In this document: positions 36,384-44,700 of the stretch, one piece after another
How positions within the stretch are numbered: the first letter of the stretch is position 1
How the letters are laid out: each line of letters begins with the position of its first letter
NCBI GenBank assembly: GCA_964501535.1
Contig: CAZCSV010000004.1
Span: forward strand, 197,597-261,596
From: FEN-1279 sp964501535
GTDB taxonomy: Bacteria; Bacteroidota; Ignavibacteria; Tepidaquicellales; Tepidaquicellaceae
Reading direction: 5' to 3'
DNA: 64,000 nt
Notes under the pieces: model-generated
The model's database searches: none
Told to the model about the DNA's origin: nothing
The model's input: the letters and a program-made list of their open reading frames with translations, nothing else
Program-made: the position numbers and the translations under genes

Positions 36384-36911
36384 TTACAATATTCTTAATA
36401 TTGCTTCACGCTCGTCGAATTTCACTATCAGGTCATTCAGGGCTTTCATCACTTTCGCCTCGGCATCCATAGTATCGAGGTTTTGTTCGCTGATTTTTTC
36501 CAGGTTGTCGAAAAGAGCACTAATTTCTTCCACGCCTGAGAGCAGGGAATTATCGAACTGGTATATCTGTTCGAGTTTCTCGTCTTTAATTTTTACTACG
36601 TCGAACGCCCCGCTGTATCCTCTTGCGGCAGAGCGGAATTTTGCAATTGCTGTATCGTTTTTCTTTTCGATTTTATCTATATCGGTTGCCAGGAAGAGCC
36701 TGTTGTTTTTGGAGTAATTAGAAACAGTGTTTTTTATTTTTATCCTGTTATGTTCCAGTTTCATAGCAAGCTGATTTCTCAGGAGGGTATCGAGTTCTCT
36801 TGAGTTATCCCTGTTGGCATATCCGTCATATCCGGGTATGATTCTCTTGATTTTTTCAAGGAAAGATTCTTTCGATTTAATAAAATCGAGTTTTGATTTT
36901 AGGTCGCTCAT
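36384..36911 (-). CDS. Coiled-coil protein with IPGYDGY motif, first gene of the SPFH operon
   Basis: 175 residues, helical throughout, no signal or membrane segment. A motif IPGYDGYANRDNSRELDTLLR sits at about 24-44, then coiled-coil stretches (AMKLEHNRIKIKNTVSNYSKN; DIDKIEKKNDTAIAKFRSAARGYSGAFD) and a terminal helix pair (QFDNSLLSGVEEISALFDNLEKI). It is not PspA by sequence, but its size class, helical content and place ahead of the YdjI-like gene suggest a PspA-like effector or SPFH partner. 68 bases separate it from the SPFH gene. No characterised family was recognised. Confidence 0.75.
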   Translation of the reverse strand: MSDLKSKLDFIKSKESFLEKIKRIIPGYDGYANRDNSRELDTLLRNQLAMKLEHNRIKIKNTVSNYSKNNRLFLATDIDKIEKKNDTAIAKFRSAARGYSGAFDVVKIKDEKLEQIYQFDNSLLSGVEEISALFDNLEKISEQNLDTMDAEAKVMKALNDLIVKFDEREAILRIL

Positions 36912-36975
36912 TTTGTTTTTTGGTTTTTGTTTTGTATAATATAATAATACCTTTTATAACAAACAAATTGAAAAA

Positions 36976-39582
36976 TCAGTTTATATAATCCTTTAATTTT
37001 TTCAGAATATTCATTGCTTCGATAGGGGTAATGTTTTCCAAATCAACCTTGCCGAGTTCTTTTCTGATTTTATCATCCTCGTTAATTTCAAACAGGCTTA
37101 TCTGAAATTCGTCGTTCTTTTTTCTTCTCGATTCTTTGGCTTCGAAAGAATGCAGAATTTCCTTAGCTCTTTCTGTTACGGATTCCGGCAGACCGGCCAT
37201 CTGGGCTACGTGGATACCGTAGCTGTGGTCTGCAGTGCCTTCGTTTATATTTCTCAGGAATATTACATGGTCGTTATATTCCCTTACTTCCACACGGTAA
37301 TTTTTTATTCTGTCGTACAGAGTCGCAAGAGAATTTAATTCGTGATAGTGTGTTGCAAAGAGCGTTTTTGCTCTAATATTCGGATTCTCGTGAAGGAATT
37401 CGGTTATTGCCCAGGCAATAGAAATTCCGTCATAGGTGCTTGTTCCCCTGCCGATTTCGTCGAGCAGGATGAGACTTTTTGTTGTTGCATTGTTTAAAAT
37501 GTTCGCGGCTTCGTGCATTTCCACGAGAAAAGTACTTTCGCCTTTGGCTATGTTATCCGATGCTCCCACTCTCGTAAAAATTTTATCGACGATTCCGATT
37601 TTTGCTGACTGTGCCGGGATAAAGCATCCTATCTGCGCAAGCAGTACGATTAGTCCGGTCTGTCTCAGGTAGCTTGACTTTCCGCTCATATTAGGACCTG
37701 TAAGAATAATAATCTGGTTGTCATTCGTATCGAGCAGGGCATCGTTAGCTATATATTTTTCCCCGGCGGGGAGCAGGCGTTCTATAACGGGGTGTCTTCC
37801 TTTTTTAATTTCGATTTTGTCGGATTCGTTTATTTCGGGCATCACGTAATTATAGGCTTCGGAAATTTCCGCAAAACTGATAAGCGAATCTAAAGTGGCA
37901 ATCAGCACTGCATTTTTCTGTATTTCATCGGTGTATTTAAGTATATATTCCCTCAGTTCGGAAAATATTCTGCTTTCTATAATGTTAATTCTCTCTTCGG
38001 CATTAAAGATTTTATCCTCGTATATTTTCAACTCTTCCGTAATAAATCTTTCGCAGTTTACAAGTGTTTGTTTCCTTAAGTAGTCCTGAGGCGCCTTATC
38101 CAGGTTTGCCTTTGTGATTTCGATGTAATATCCGAAGACTTTATTGAAGTCAACTTTAAGCGAGCTTATACCGGTTCTTTTTCTTTCCTTGCTCTGGAAA
38201 TTTTCTATCCATGTTTTTCCGTTTATATGAATATCTTTTATTTCGTCAAGCTCTTTGTCGCAGCCTTTGTTAATGATTCCGTAAGAATCGGTGCCTGCAA
38301 GATAATTATCGTTTATTATTCTGTCAATTTCGTTTACCAGTTCGGGAATGTTAACGATGTTTTCTTTTAGAGATTTTATCGATGCGGATTCGAATTTTTC
38401 CAGCGTGTTTTTTATTGCGGAAATTTTTTTCTGTGATATCTTCAATTGGACTATATCTCTGGGAACGGCTTTTCCCGTGGCTACTTTCGACAGCAGCCTT
38501 TCCAGATCGGCAACCGATTTTAAATCCTCGATTAAATTTTTTCTTAATGTTTTATTCTCAAAGAAATCCCTGACTGCCTCAAGGCGTTTTAAAATATTAT
38601 CTTTTCTTTTCAGTGGTCTTGAAATCCATTTCTTCATCAGTCTACCGCCCATCGAAGTCTGAGTCTTGTCCAGAATTGAAATCAGCGTTCCTTCTCTTCC
38701 TCCTTCCGTTATGGATGCAGTGATCTCGAGGTTCCGTTTGGTAGCCGGGTCGAGGATGATGTAATCGGTATAATCGTAATTGTAGATTTTCTTTATATGC
38801 GAAAGTTTATTTTTTTGGGTTTCGTTAAGGTAATTCATCACGCAACCCGCGGCAATAATCCCTTCGTTCATATGGTCAATCCCGAACCCTTTAAGAGATT
38901 GGGTACCGAACTGGTTTGTAAGTAATTCCCTTGCATAGTCGGGGTTAAAAACCCAATCGTCCACTTTTGTGAATACATATTTGGGGTTTTCGTCTCCGTA
39001 TGTATCGGCAGGCTTGATATTAAGTGCACTGAAAACTTTTTCTTTTTCTCTCTTGGAAATCAATATTTCCGTCGGGTTGATGATATCGACCTGTCCGATT
39101 AATTGTTTTATATGGATTTCCGAGGTTGCGAACTCTCCCGTTGACACGTCGCAGAAAGAAAATCCGCATCTGTCATCTCTTATGAAAATAGAAGCGAGAA
39201 AATTATTCGACTTGTGGCTGAGAAGTTTTTCGGAGAATGTTGCGCCGGGGGTAACTACCTCGACAACGTCTCGTTTAACGATTCCTTTTGCGAACTTAGG
39301 GTCTTCGAGTTGTTCACAGACGGCGACTCTGTATCCGGCTTTAACAAGTTTAGGAAGATAATTATCGAGTGCATGGTGAGGAAAACCCGCAAGGGGGACT
39401 TCCGACGCCGCACCGTTTGCACGTTTTGTGAGAGTGATTCCGAGCACTTTCGATGTTGTAACAGCATCATCTTCGAAGGTTTCGAAGAAATCCCCCATCC
39501 TGAAAAGCAGAAGCATATCGGGATATCTTTCCTTTACCTTTCTGTATTGCCTCATCAAAGGTGTCTCGTTTTTCGTGCTCAC
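36976..39582 (-). CDS. mutS: DNA mismatch repair protein MutS
   Basis: 868 residues, full length. The mismatch-reading motif is LLLFRMGDFFETF (the F-x-E wedge), after the opening TPLMRQYRKVKERYPDM. The ATPase has Walker A TGPNMSGKSSYLRQTGLI, Walker B LILLDEIGRGTSTYDG and the H-loop FATHYHEL. The clamp/connector region and a C-terminal helical tail are present. It binds mispaired bases and recruits MutL; no mutL is in the window. It lies downstream of the ECF sigma gene on the same strand with a 173-base AT-rich gap. Confidence 0.97.
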   Translation of the reverse strand: MSTKNETPLMRQYRKVKERYPDMLLLFRMGDFFETFEDDAVTTSKVLGITLTKRANGAASEVPLAGFPHHALDNYLPKLVKAGYRVAVCEQLEDPKFAKGIVKRDVVEVVTPGATFSEKLLSHKSNNFLASIFIRDDRCGFSFCDVSTGEFATSEIHIKQLIGQVDIINPTEILISKREKEKVFSALNIKPADTYGDENPKYVFTKVDDWVFNPDYARELLTNQFGTQSLKGFGIDHMNEGIIAAGCVMNYLNETQKNKLSHIKKIYNYDYTDYIILDPATKRNLEITASITEGGREGTLISILDKTQTSMGGRLMKKWISRPLKRKDNILKRLEAVRDFFENKTLRKNLIEDLKSVADLERLLSKVATGKAVPRDIVQLKISQKKISAIKNTLEKFESASIKSLKENIVNIPELVNEIDRIINDNYLAGTDSYGIINKGCDKELDEIKDIHINGKTWIENFQSKERKRTGISSLKVDFNKVFGYYIEITKANLDKAPQDYLRKQTLVNCERFITEELKIYEDKIFNAEERINIIESRIFSELREYILKYTDEIQKNAVLIATLDSLISFAEISEAYNYVMPEINESDKIEIKKGRHPVIERLLPAGEKYIANDALLDTNDNQIIILTGPNMSGKSSYLRQTGLIVLLAQIGCFIPAQSAKIGIVDKIFTRVGASDNIAKGESTFLVEMHEAANILNNATTKSLILLDEIGRGTSTYDGISIAWAITEFLHENPNIRAKTLFATHYHELNSLATLYDRIKNYRVEVREYNDHVIFLRNINEGTADHSYGIHVAQMAGLPESVTERAKEILHSFEAKESRRKKNDEFQISLFEINEDDKIRKELGKVDLENITPIEAMNILKKLKDYIN

Positions 39583-39755
39583 AATCTTTTGGCTAAATTA
39601 GATTAATATTAAATTGAAACTTAAATTAATTATTAAAAAATTAAAAAATAAAATATCAAATATTAAAAATTTATTTGTTTTTATTTCGCAATATTCGATT
39701 TTCGGTTTTCTATTTTCCAATCCACGCTCTTCATTTAACATCTAACATTTAAACA

Positions 39756-40367
39756 TTAAAACGTACCGAGTTTATCCTTAAGATATTTATTCAGCAGTTC
39801 TCTTCCCCTGAAAATATGAGCTTTCACGGTGCCGAGCGGGAGATTCAAATTTTTTGCGATTTCTTCATAATCTTTTTCGTCTCTGTGCCTCATTAAAATA
39901 ACGGATTTATATTTACCCGGAAGATTTTCGATTGCTTCTTCCAGAATTTTTTTCCTTTCCTTGTCCAGCAGGTTTTTATCGGGTATTCTCTCGGTATCGG
40001 GAATTTCGAACTGGAAATCGTCGTCGTCCGTGCCAATTTCCTTATCAATCGAGAAGGTGTTCAATTTCTTTTTTCTCAAATAATCTATGCAGTTATTCGT
40101 TGCGATTTTAAAAAGCCAAGTGGAAAATGAAAATTGTTTATCGAATTTTTCCAGTGAATTAAAGGCTTTTATAAAAGCTTCCTGAGTAAGGTCTTCAACA
40201 TCTTCCTTATTCCTTATCATCCTGAAGATTAAGTTGTAGATTAGCTGACGGTATTTATTCATCAGGCGTTCGTAAGCTTCCTGATTACCCGCAATGGCAT
40301 TATCTATCAGGATTATATCCTCTGATTTGGAATCTCTTCTTGTATTCTCGTTACTCCCGTTTGACAT
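39756..40367 (-). CDS. ECF-type RNA polymerase sigma factor
   Basis: 203 residues. Region 2 (about 22-90) has AYERLMNKYRQLIYNLIFRMIRNKEDVEDLTQEAFIKAFNSLEKFDKQFSFSTWLFKIATNNCIDYLRKKK with the DLTQE core contact. An acidic linker (GTDDDDFQFEIPD) follows, then region 4 (about 130-190): LPGKYKSVILMRHRDEKDYEEIAKNLNLPLGTVKAHIFRGRELL. No anti-sigma gene follows (the next gene is mutS), unlike most RpoE/SigW-type operons. It redirects RNA polymerase to a regulon that cannot be named here. Confidence 0.92.
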   Translation of the reverse strand: MSNGSNENTRRDSKSEDIILIDNAIAGNQEAYERLMNKYRQLIYNLIFRMIRNKEDVEDLTQEAFIKAFNSLEKFDKQFSFSTWLFKIATNNCIDYLRKKKLNTFSIDKEIGTDDDDFQFEIPDTERIPDKNLLDKERKKILEEAIENLPGKYKSVILMRHRDEKDYEEIAKNLNLPLGTVKAHIFRGRELLNKYLKDKLGTF

Positions 40368-40431
40368 TTATGTGCGTTTCGAATATTTGGAATATAATCA
40401 GTAAATTTATAAAAATACACTTAAATACTAA

Positions 40432-40581
40432 ATGGAAAAGGAAGAGGGGGAAATACTGAGTCTTTTAGACCTAACGAGTAGAAGCAAACCGCTTAAGAGA
40501 TGGAAAGTATTACTGTTTTATGGATTATATGAGAAAACAATTCGGTTTTCCGGCATTTCCGCTGTAATAACAATTTTATGA
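40432..40581 (+). CDS. Possible short protein, 49 residues
   Basis: ATG to TGA encodes MEKEEGEILSLLDLTSRSK at the start, a basic middle and a hydrophobic end (GISAVITIL). It diverges from the sigma gene. There is no clear ribosome site and no recognised family. It may be a remnant or a chance frame. Confidence 0.22.
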   Translation: MEKEEGEILSLLDLTSRSKPLKRWKVLLFYGLYEKTIRFSGISAVITIL

Positions 40582-40617
40582 TAATTACGGATAGGGACAA
40601 AAACCGTTATTTTCCAC

Positions 40618-40646
40618 TTGACTTTTGATATTAAATACCATATTAT
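40618..40646 (+). promoter_or_regulatory. Sigma-70 type promoter of the repeated element (copy B)
   Basis: TTGACT at 40618-40623 and TATTAT at 40641-40646 with a 17-base spacer. The same arrangement is present in copy A with perfect hexamers. The preceding CC-x-C is also shared. Confidence 0.72.
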
Positions 40647-40656
40647 ATTATGGTAT
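40635..40656. promoter_or_regulatory. Palindromic operator candidate over the -10 box (copy B)
   Basis: ATACCATA (40635-40642) and TATGGTAT (40649-40656) are perfect inverted 8-mers with a 6-base AT centre. The -10 hexamer lies inside. A repressor could block the promoter here. Copy A keeps ACCATA/TATGGT. Confidence 0.6.
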
Positions 40657-40879
40657 ACCATTCGTTCTTTGACATAAAATTATTCTGTGAGTCTCTGTGT
40701 CTTCCCGGTTTATATTTAAAGTGAAAGTTATCGGCAACACCGTTGCTCATGTTGCTGTTTTGAACAACAAACGTTGCTGCGAAACGGGAAAGTAAAATAT
40801 TGAAAAATTATACAGTAAAATTTCAGAGCAACAAATTGCAACAAATAACAACGGACAGCAACAACAGCTTGCTCTGAAA
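40652..40879 (+). ncRNA. Candidate structured RNA or long leader, copy B (upstream of rimO)
   Basis: Starts just after the promoter. GTTCTTTGA at 40664-40672 resembles the boxA antitermination signal. The core has GCAAC-ACC-GTTGC (40734-40746, hairpin), GTTGCT at 40751-40756, ACAAC at 40764-40768 and GTTGCT at 40773-40778. A 27-base block at 40826-40852 is identical to copy A. An 11-bp perfect inverted repeat (40821-40831 with 40869-40879) closes the 3' end. No ORF of any length fits. It could be a free RNA, the rimO leader, or a mobile noncoding repeat. Confidence 0.55.
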
Positions 40880-40970
40880 AAACAATTACTTATTAATTTT
40901 AATATATACAAATTTTGAATTTATTGTGCTTTTTCCTCTTAATTCCGCAATATAAATTGTATTTTATATT

Positions 40971-42281
40971 ATGAAAGTTAAGAAAAACACAGTAAAAATA
41001 ATAACTCTTGGTTGCTCGAAAAATCTCGTCGATTCGGAATTCATTATGGCACAACTGAAATCCAACAACCTCGAGCTGACCGATGATGAAAATAAATGCG
41101 AAAATGTGATAATTAACACATGCGGATTTATCGATTCAGCAAAGGAAGAATCTGTAAATACGATACTTAAAGCAGTGGAAAGGAGAGAAAAAGGGAAGTT
41201 AAAGAATATTTATGTTATGGGATGTTTATCGGACAGATATAAAGCCGAACTCGAAAAGGAGATTCCCGAAGTAAAGAAATATTTCGGTGCAACGGATAAA
41301 CGCAAAACCGTGGTTGAAATTTTAAATGAATTCGGGGTGGATTATAAAAAGGAGCTTCTTGGTGAAAGGATAGTAACAACACCCTCACATTTTGCGTATA
41401 TAAAGATAAGTGAAGGATGCGACAATCCGTGTTCTTTTTGTGCAATTCCGATAATGAGAGGAAATCACAGGTCAAAACCGATGAAAGAGATTTTGGTTGA
41501 AGCTCAAAAATTAGCTTCATCGGGTGTAAAAGAGTTGATTGTGATTGCTCAAGATACGACTTATTGGGGTTTGGATATAAACGGCAGTCGTGGTTTGAAA
41601 AAGATTTTAAGGGAATTGTCAAAAATTAAAGGCATCGAGTGGATAAGGTTGATGTATGCATATCCGTCGGGATTTCCTGTTGAAGTCATAGATGAGATAA
41701 AGGATAACGATAAGATTTGTAAATACATTGATATCCCTGTTCAGCATATTTCCGACAAGATTTTGAAATCCATGCGGCGAGGGATTACAAAGAAATCTCA
41801 GATTGCACTGCTCGAAAAACTGAGAAAAGAAGTTCCGGGGATTGCCATACGGACATCTGTCATGGTTGGTTATCCGGAGGAAACCGAAAAGGATTTCGAA
41901 GAGTTATTGAATTTTGTAAGGGAATTCAGGTTTGACAGGCTGGGGGTATTTACATATTCAAGTGAAGAGGGAACTGTATCATATAATTTGAAGGACATTA
42001 TTCCGAAAAGAGAAAAATTATTGAGACAGAGATTAATTCTCGAGGAACAGAGAAAGATTTCGGAGGAACTGAACTCGTATTCAGTGGGTAAAATATACAG
42101 GGTTTTAACTGACAGGATGGAGGACGGATATTTTATTGGAAGGACATACAGGGATGCACCGGAAGTCGACCAGGAAGTATATTTGACAAAGGATAAGAAT
42201 CTGAAAATCGGGGATTTTTTAGATACAAGGATTTATGATTATGAAGAGTTTGATTTGTTCGGAGAGGTTATAAAATTATAG
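40971..42281 (+). CDS. rimO: Ribosomal protein S12 methylthiotransferase
   Basis: 436 residues. The N-terminal UPF0004 domain binds a 4Fe-4S cluster through C15 (LGCSKNLVDSE), C51 (NTCGFIDSAKEES) and C85 (VMGCLSDRY). The radical-SAM cluster is C150-x3-C154-x2-C157 in EGCDNPCSFCAIPIMRG. The TRAM domain (KIYRVLTDRMEDGYFIGRTYRDAPEVDQEV) ends the protein. GCSKNLVDSE and the S12-type spacing distinguish RimO from MiaB. It beta-methylthiolates an Asp of S12. It follows the repeated noncoding element, which may be its leader. Confidence 0.95.
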   Translation: MKVKKNTVKIITLGCSKNLVDSEFIMAQLKSNNLELTDDENKCENVIINTCGFIDSAKEESVNTILKAVERREKGKLKNIYVMGCLSDRYKAELEKEIPEVKKYFGATDKRKTVVEILNEFGVDYKKELLGERIVTTPSHFAYIKISEGCDNPCSFCAIPIMRGNHRSKPMKEILVEAQKLASSGVKELIVIAQDTTYWGLDINGSRGLKKILRELSKIKGIEWIRLMYAYPSGFPVEVIDEIKDNDKICKYIDIPVQHISDKILKSMRRGITKKSQIALLEKLRKEVPGIAIRTSVMVGYPEETEKDFEELLNFVREFRFDRLGVFTYSSEEGTVSYNLKDIIPKREKLLRQRLILEEQRKISEELNSYSVGKIYRVLTDRMEDGYFIGRTYRDAPEVDQEVYLTKDKNLKIGDFLDTRIYDYEEFDLFGEVIKL

Positions 42282-42333
42282 CTTGTATGTTTTAGACTGC
42301 AATTGGTAATTTGTATAAACATAAAATTATATA

Positions 42334-43623
42334 TTGAATACTTTTTTGAAATATTTTCTTGTAATTATAGCATTTATTCCGGTTTTTGCTTTCTCGCAGA
42401 TTATCGACAAGAGTCTGGAAAATGTGAATCTGGATAAGGAATTTTTTTATATTGACCCTTTGATTTTCAGTACAAGGGACAGTTTAAATGCCAGACTGGA
42501 TTTATATATCGAATTGCCGCTTGGAAATGTTCAGTTCAAGAAAAATCAGGTTGCAGGCAAATATGATGCATATATAGATTATTCTATAGTAATTAAGAAT
42601 TCTAATAATGAAGTTGTCAACAGTAATTTTTTCTCCGAAACAATGTCCAATTCGGAAGATGAGATGAAGAAAATTTCCGATAAGAGTGTATATGCAATAA
42701 AACAGTTTTACCTGGCACCCGGCAATTATAATTTATTTTTTGTATTAAAGGATAAAAACAACCAGAAAGAATATTCAAAAGAGAGAAGCATAACCGTAAA
42801 GGATTTCAAAAAGGGAACGATTAATTTCAGTGACATGATGCTGGTAAGCAGTTACAGAGAAGACGAGGAGGGTAAGAAGGAGATATCGCCTATTATTAAC
42901 AGCAACATAGGCAATCTGAAGGATTTTTATTTATTCTTTGAGGTCTACAATAGTTCGAGCAGTACGGTTGAGGCCGTTTATTATTATAAAGTTCTGGACG
43001 AAAAAAACAAGGTATTGCTGGAAGGAACATATAATTATTATCTCGATTCAGGGGTGACAAAAAAAGTCGAAAGAATTAACACGAATCTCTTTTTATTGGG
43101 TAATTACAAGCTGGAAATTACGGATAAAATGAGCAACGAACTAATGACTTCAAGAAATCTGCAGTACAGATGGGATTTTTTACCGGTCAGCCTGAAGAAT
43201 CTTGATTTGGCAATATCGCAGTTGATATACATTGCTTCTTCGGAAGAGTTAAACAAAATCAAAGACGCAAAGACAAAAGAAGACAAAGAAAGGGAATTTT
43301 TAAAGTTCTGGAAAGATAAAGACCCTTCTCCCGGTACCCCGCGCAACGAGCTGATGAGGGAATATTACAACAGAATTAAAATAGCAAACGAAAGATATTC
43401 TCATTACGTTGACGGATGGAAGACCGATATGGGGATGGTTTATATAATTTACGGAAATCCGAGCAGTATAGAAAGGCATCCTTTTGAAAGCGACTCGAAG
43501 CCATACGAGATATGGGAGTATTATAATTCGAAGAAGAGATTTGTTTTTGTTGACGAAACGGGTTTCGGGGATTACCGGCTCACCACTCCTATATGGGATG
43601 AGAGGACGAAGCTGTCGTTTTAA
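42334..43623 (+). CDS. GWxTD-domain protein, exported
   Basis: 429 residues from a TTG start that gives a good signal peptide (NTFLKYFLVIIAFIPVFAFSQ). The last ~110 residues form the GWxTD domain: FLKFWKDKDPSPGTPRNELMREYYNRIKIANERYSHYVDGWKTDMGMVYIIYGNPSSIERHPF. The first 300 residues are beta-rich and resemble cell-surface or periplasmic scaffold domains. The family is typical of Bacteroidota, Ignavibacteria and Acidobacteria; its function is not known. It shares four bases with the convergent DUF58 gene at the stop codons. Confidence 0.85.
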   Translation: MNTFLKYFLVIIAFIPVFAFSQIIDKSLENVNLDKEFFYIDPLIFSTRDSLNARLDLYIELPLGNVQFKKNQVAGKYDAYIDYSIVIKNSNNEVVNSNFFSETMSNSEDEMKKISDKSVYAIKQFYLAPGNYNLFFVLKDKNNQKEYSKERSITVKDFKKGTINFSDMMLVSSYREDEEGKKEISPIINSNIGNLKDFYLFFEVYNSSSSTVEAVYYYKVLDEKNKVLLEGTYNYYLDSGVTKKVERINTNLFLLGNYKLEITDKMSNELMTSRNLQYRWDFLPVSLKNLDLAISQLIYIASSEELNKIKDAKTKEDKEREFLKFWKDKDPSPGTPRNELMREYYNRIKIANERYSHYVDGWKTDMGMVYIIYGNPSSIERHPFESDSKPYEIWEYYNSKKRFVFVDETGFGDYRLTTPIWDERTKLSF

Positions 43624-44615
43624 ATAATTTTACTCCTCTTATTAAGATATCTTAAAAGCGATATATCGAAAGTTGTTTCAGTAGTGAGCAAAACATAATC
43701 GATGCTGTTTTTTCTGCATTCGCTTTTATATGTACCGATAAATTCTTTCATAGCTTCCTTGTATGATTTTTGTACAGCGAATGGCTGCGAGTACATTTCC
43801 TCTCTGGTTTCCATATCTACTACCGTTAAAGGACTTCCCTCCAGGAATGACAGCTCAACCGGGTCCAGCACTTGAAAAATAATCACCTCATTTTTATTGT
43901 ATCTGAAGTGTTTAAGTGCGTTGATGACTTCATTTTGGTTATCAAAAAAATCGCTGATTATTATTACCAGGCCTTTTCTTTTAATCTTCTCTGCAATTTC
44001 GTTCAGGCTTACGGCAGTTCCTGTTTTATCTCGGGATTTAACGGCGGAGAGTTCCTTTAATATCAGTTTCAGGTTTGTTTTTGTAGAATGAGGCGGAACA
44101 TATTTTCTAATTCTGGTATCATAGGTTGTCAGTGACACAGCATCTTTTTGCAAAACCATAAGATAAGAAAGCGAAGCTGCGAGGTACGAGGCATATTCGA
44201 GTTTGGATATTTTCTCCTGCTTTTGATTTTCCGAATTTGAAATTTTTGTTTTCCGAAATTTATTCAGTACCCCGGATGTTCTTGATGTAATACCGGTAGC
44301 GTTGGTTTTCGAATTGAAGGTCATTGACCTGCTGATATCCAGCAGTATATAGGATTTCAGATTTGTTTCTTCCTCGAACTGTTTAATATAGTATCTTTTT
44401 GTTCTGGCAAAGACTTTCCAGTCAAGATGTTTCAGATCATCTCCTGGCATATATTGCCTGTGTTCAGCGAATTCGACGCTGAAACCGTGGTAAGGGGATT
44501 TATGAAGACCTGCCATGAAACCTTCGACCACCTGTTTTGCTTTGAGTTCTAGATTCGCCAGTTTTGCTATAACAGACGGGATTAAATATTTTCTATAGTC
44601 GGAATGCTCTGTCAA
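43620..44615 (-). CDS. DUF58 (vWA-like) protein
   Basis: 331 residues. The DUF58 signature is GLHKSPYHGFSVEFAEHRQYMPGDDLKHLDWKVFARTKRYYIKQFEEETNLKSYILLDISRSMTF; the last part is a von Willebrand A MIDAS (DISRS). A second conserved strand is GLVIIISDFFDNQNEVINAL. Relatives work with MoxR ATPases as chaperone-like units, but no moxR gene is nearby; it may lie elsewhere. No transmembrane helix. ATG start at 44615. Confidence 0.88.
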   Translation of the reverse strand: MTEHSDYRKYLIPSVIAKLANLELKAKQVVEGFMAGLHKSPYHGFSVEFAEHRQYMPGDDLKHLDWKVFARTKRYYIKQFEEETNLKSYILLDISRSMTFNSKTNATGITSRTSGVLNKFRKTKISNSENQKQEKISKLEYASYLAASLSYLMVLQKDAVSLTTYDTRIRKYVPPHSTKTNLKLILKELSAVKSRDKTGTAVSLNEIAEKIKRKGLVIIISDFFDNQNEVINALKHFRYNKNEVIIFQVLDPVELSFLEGSPLTVVDMETREEMYSQPFAVQKSYKEAMKEFIGTYKSECRKNSIDYVLLTTETTFDISLLRYLNKRSKII

Positions 44616-44639
44616 ATTTTTGTTTTTTTGTAAAAATTA

Positions 44640-44679
44640 AGGTCAAAGTATCCTTTTGATTTATTGGAAACCTTGACCT
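44640..44679 (-). terminator. Probable terminator of the TPR lipoprotein gene
   Basis: On the minus strand AGGTCAA (44673-44679) pairs with TTGACCT (44640-44646) across a 26-base loop, then a T-rich tract follows. It sits 22 bases after the stop. Confidence 0.5.
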
Positions 44680-44700
44680 ATTAAAATTAAAAATGCGGAA

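Larger units (their letters stand above)
40368..40970. other. 603-base intergenic region holding a short ORF and a repeated regulatory/RNA element
   Basis: Between the sigma factor (minus) and rimO (plus). From left: a possible 49-residue ORF (40432-40581), a near-consensus promoter with palindrome (40618-40656), a boxA-like GTTCTTTGA (40664-40672), a GTTGC/GCAAC-rich core (40734-40879) and an AT-rich run up to rimO. The promoter and core have a second copy at 59.7-59.95 kb. Confidence 0.7.

Noticed and set aside
40734..40879. CRISPR-like array
   Set aside because: The GTTGC words are irregular in spacing and length, with no repeat-spacer pattern and no cas genes.
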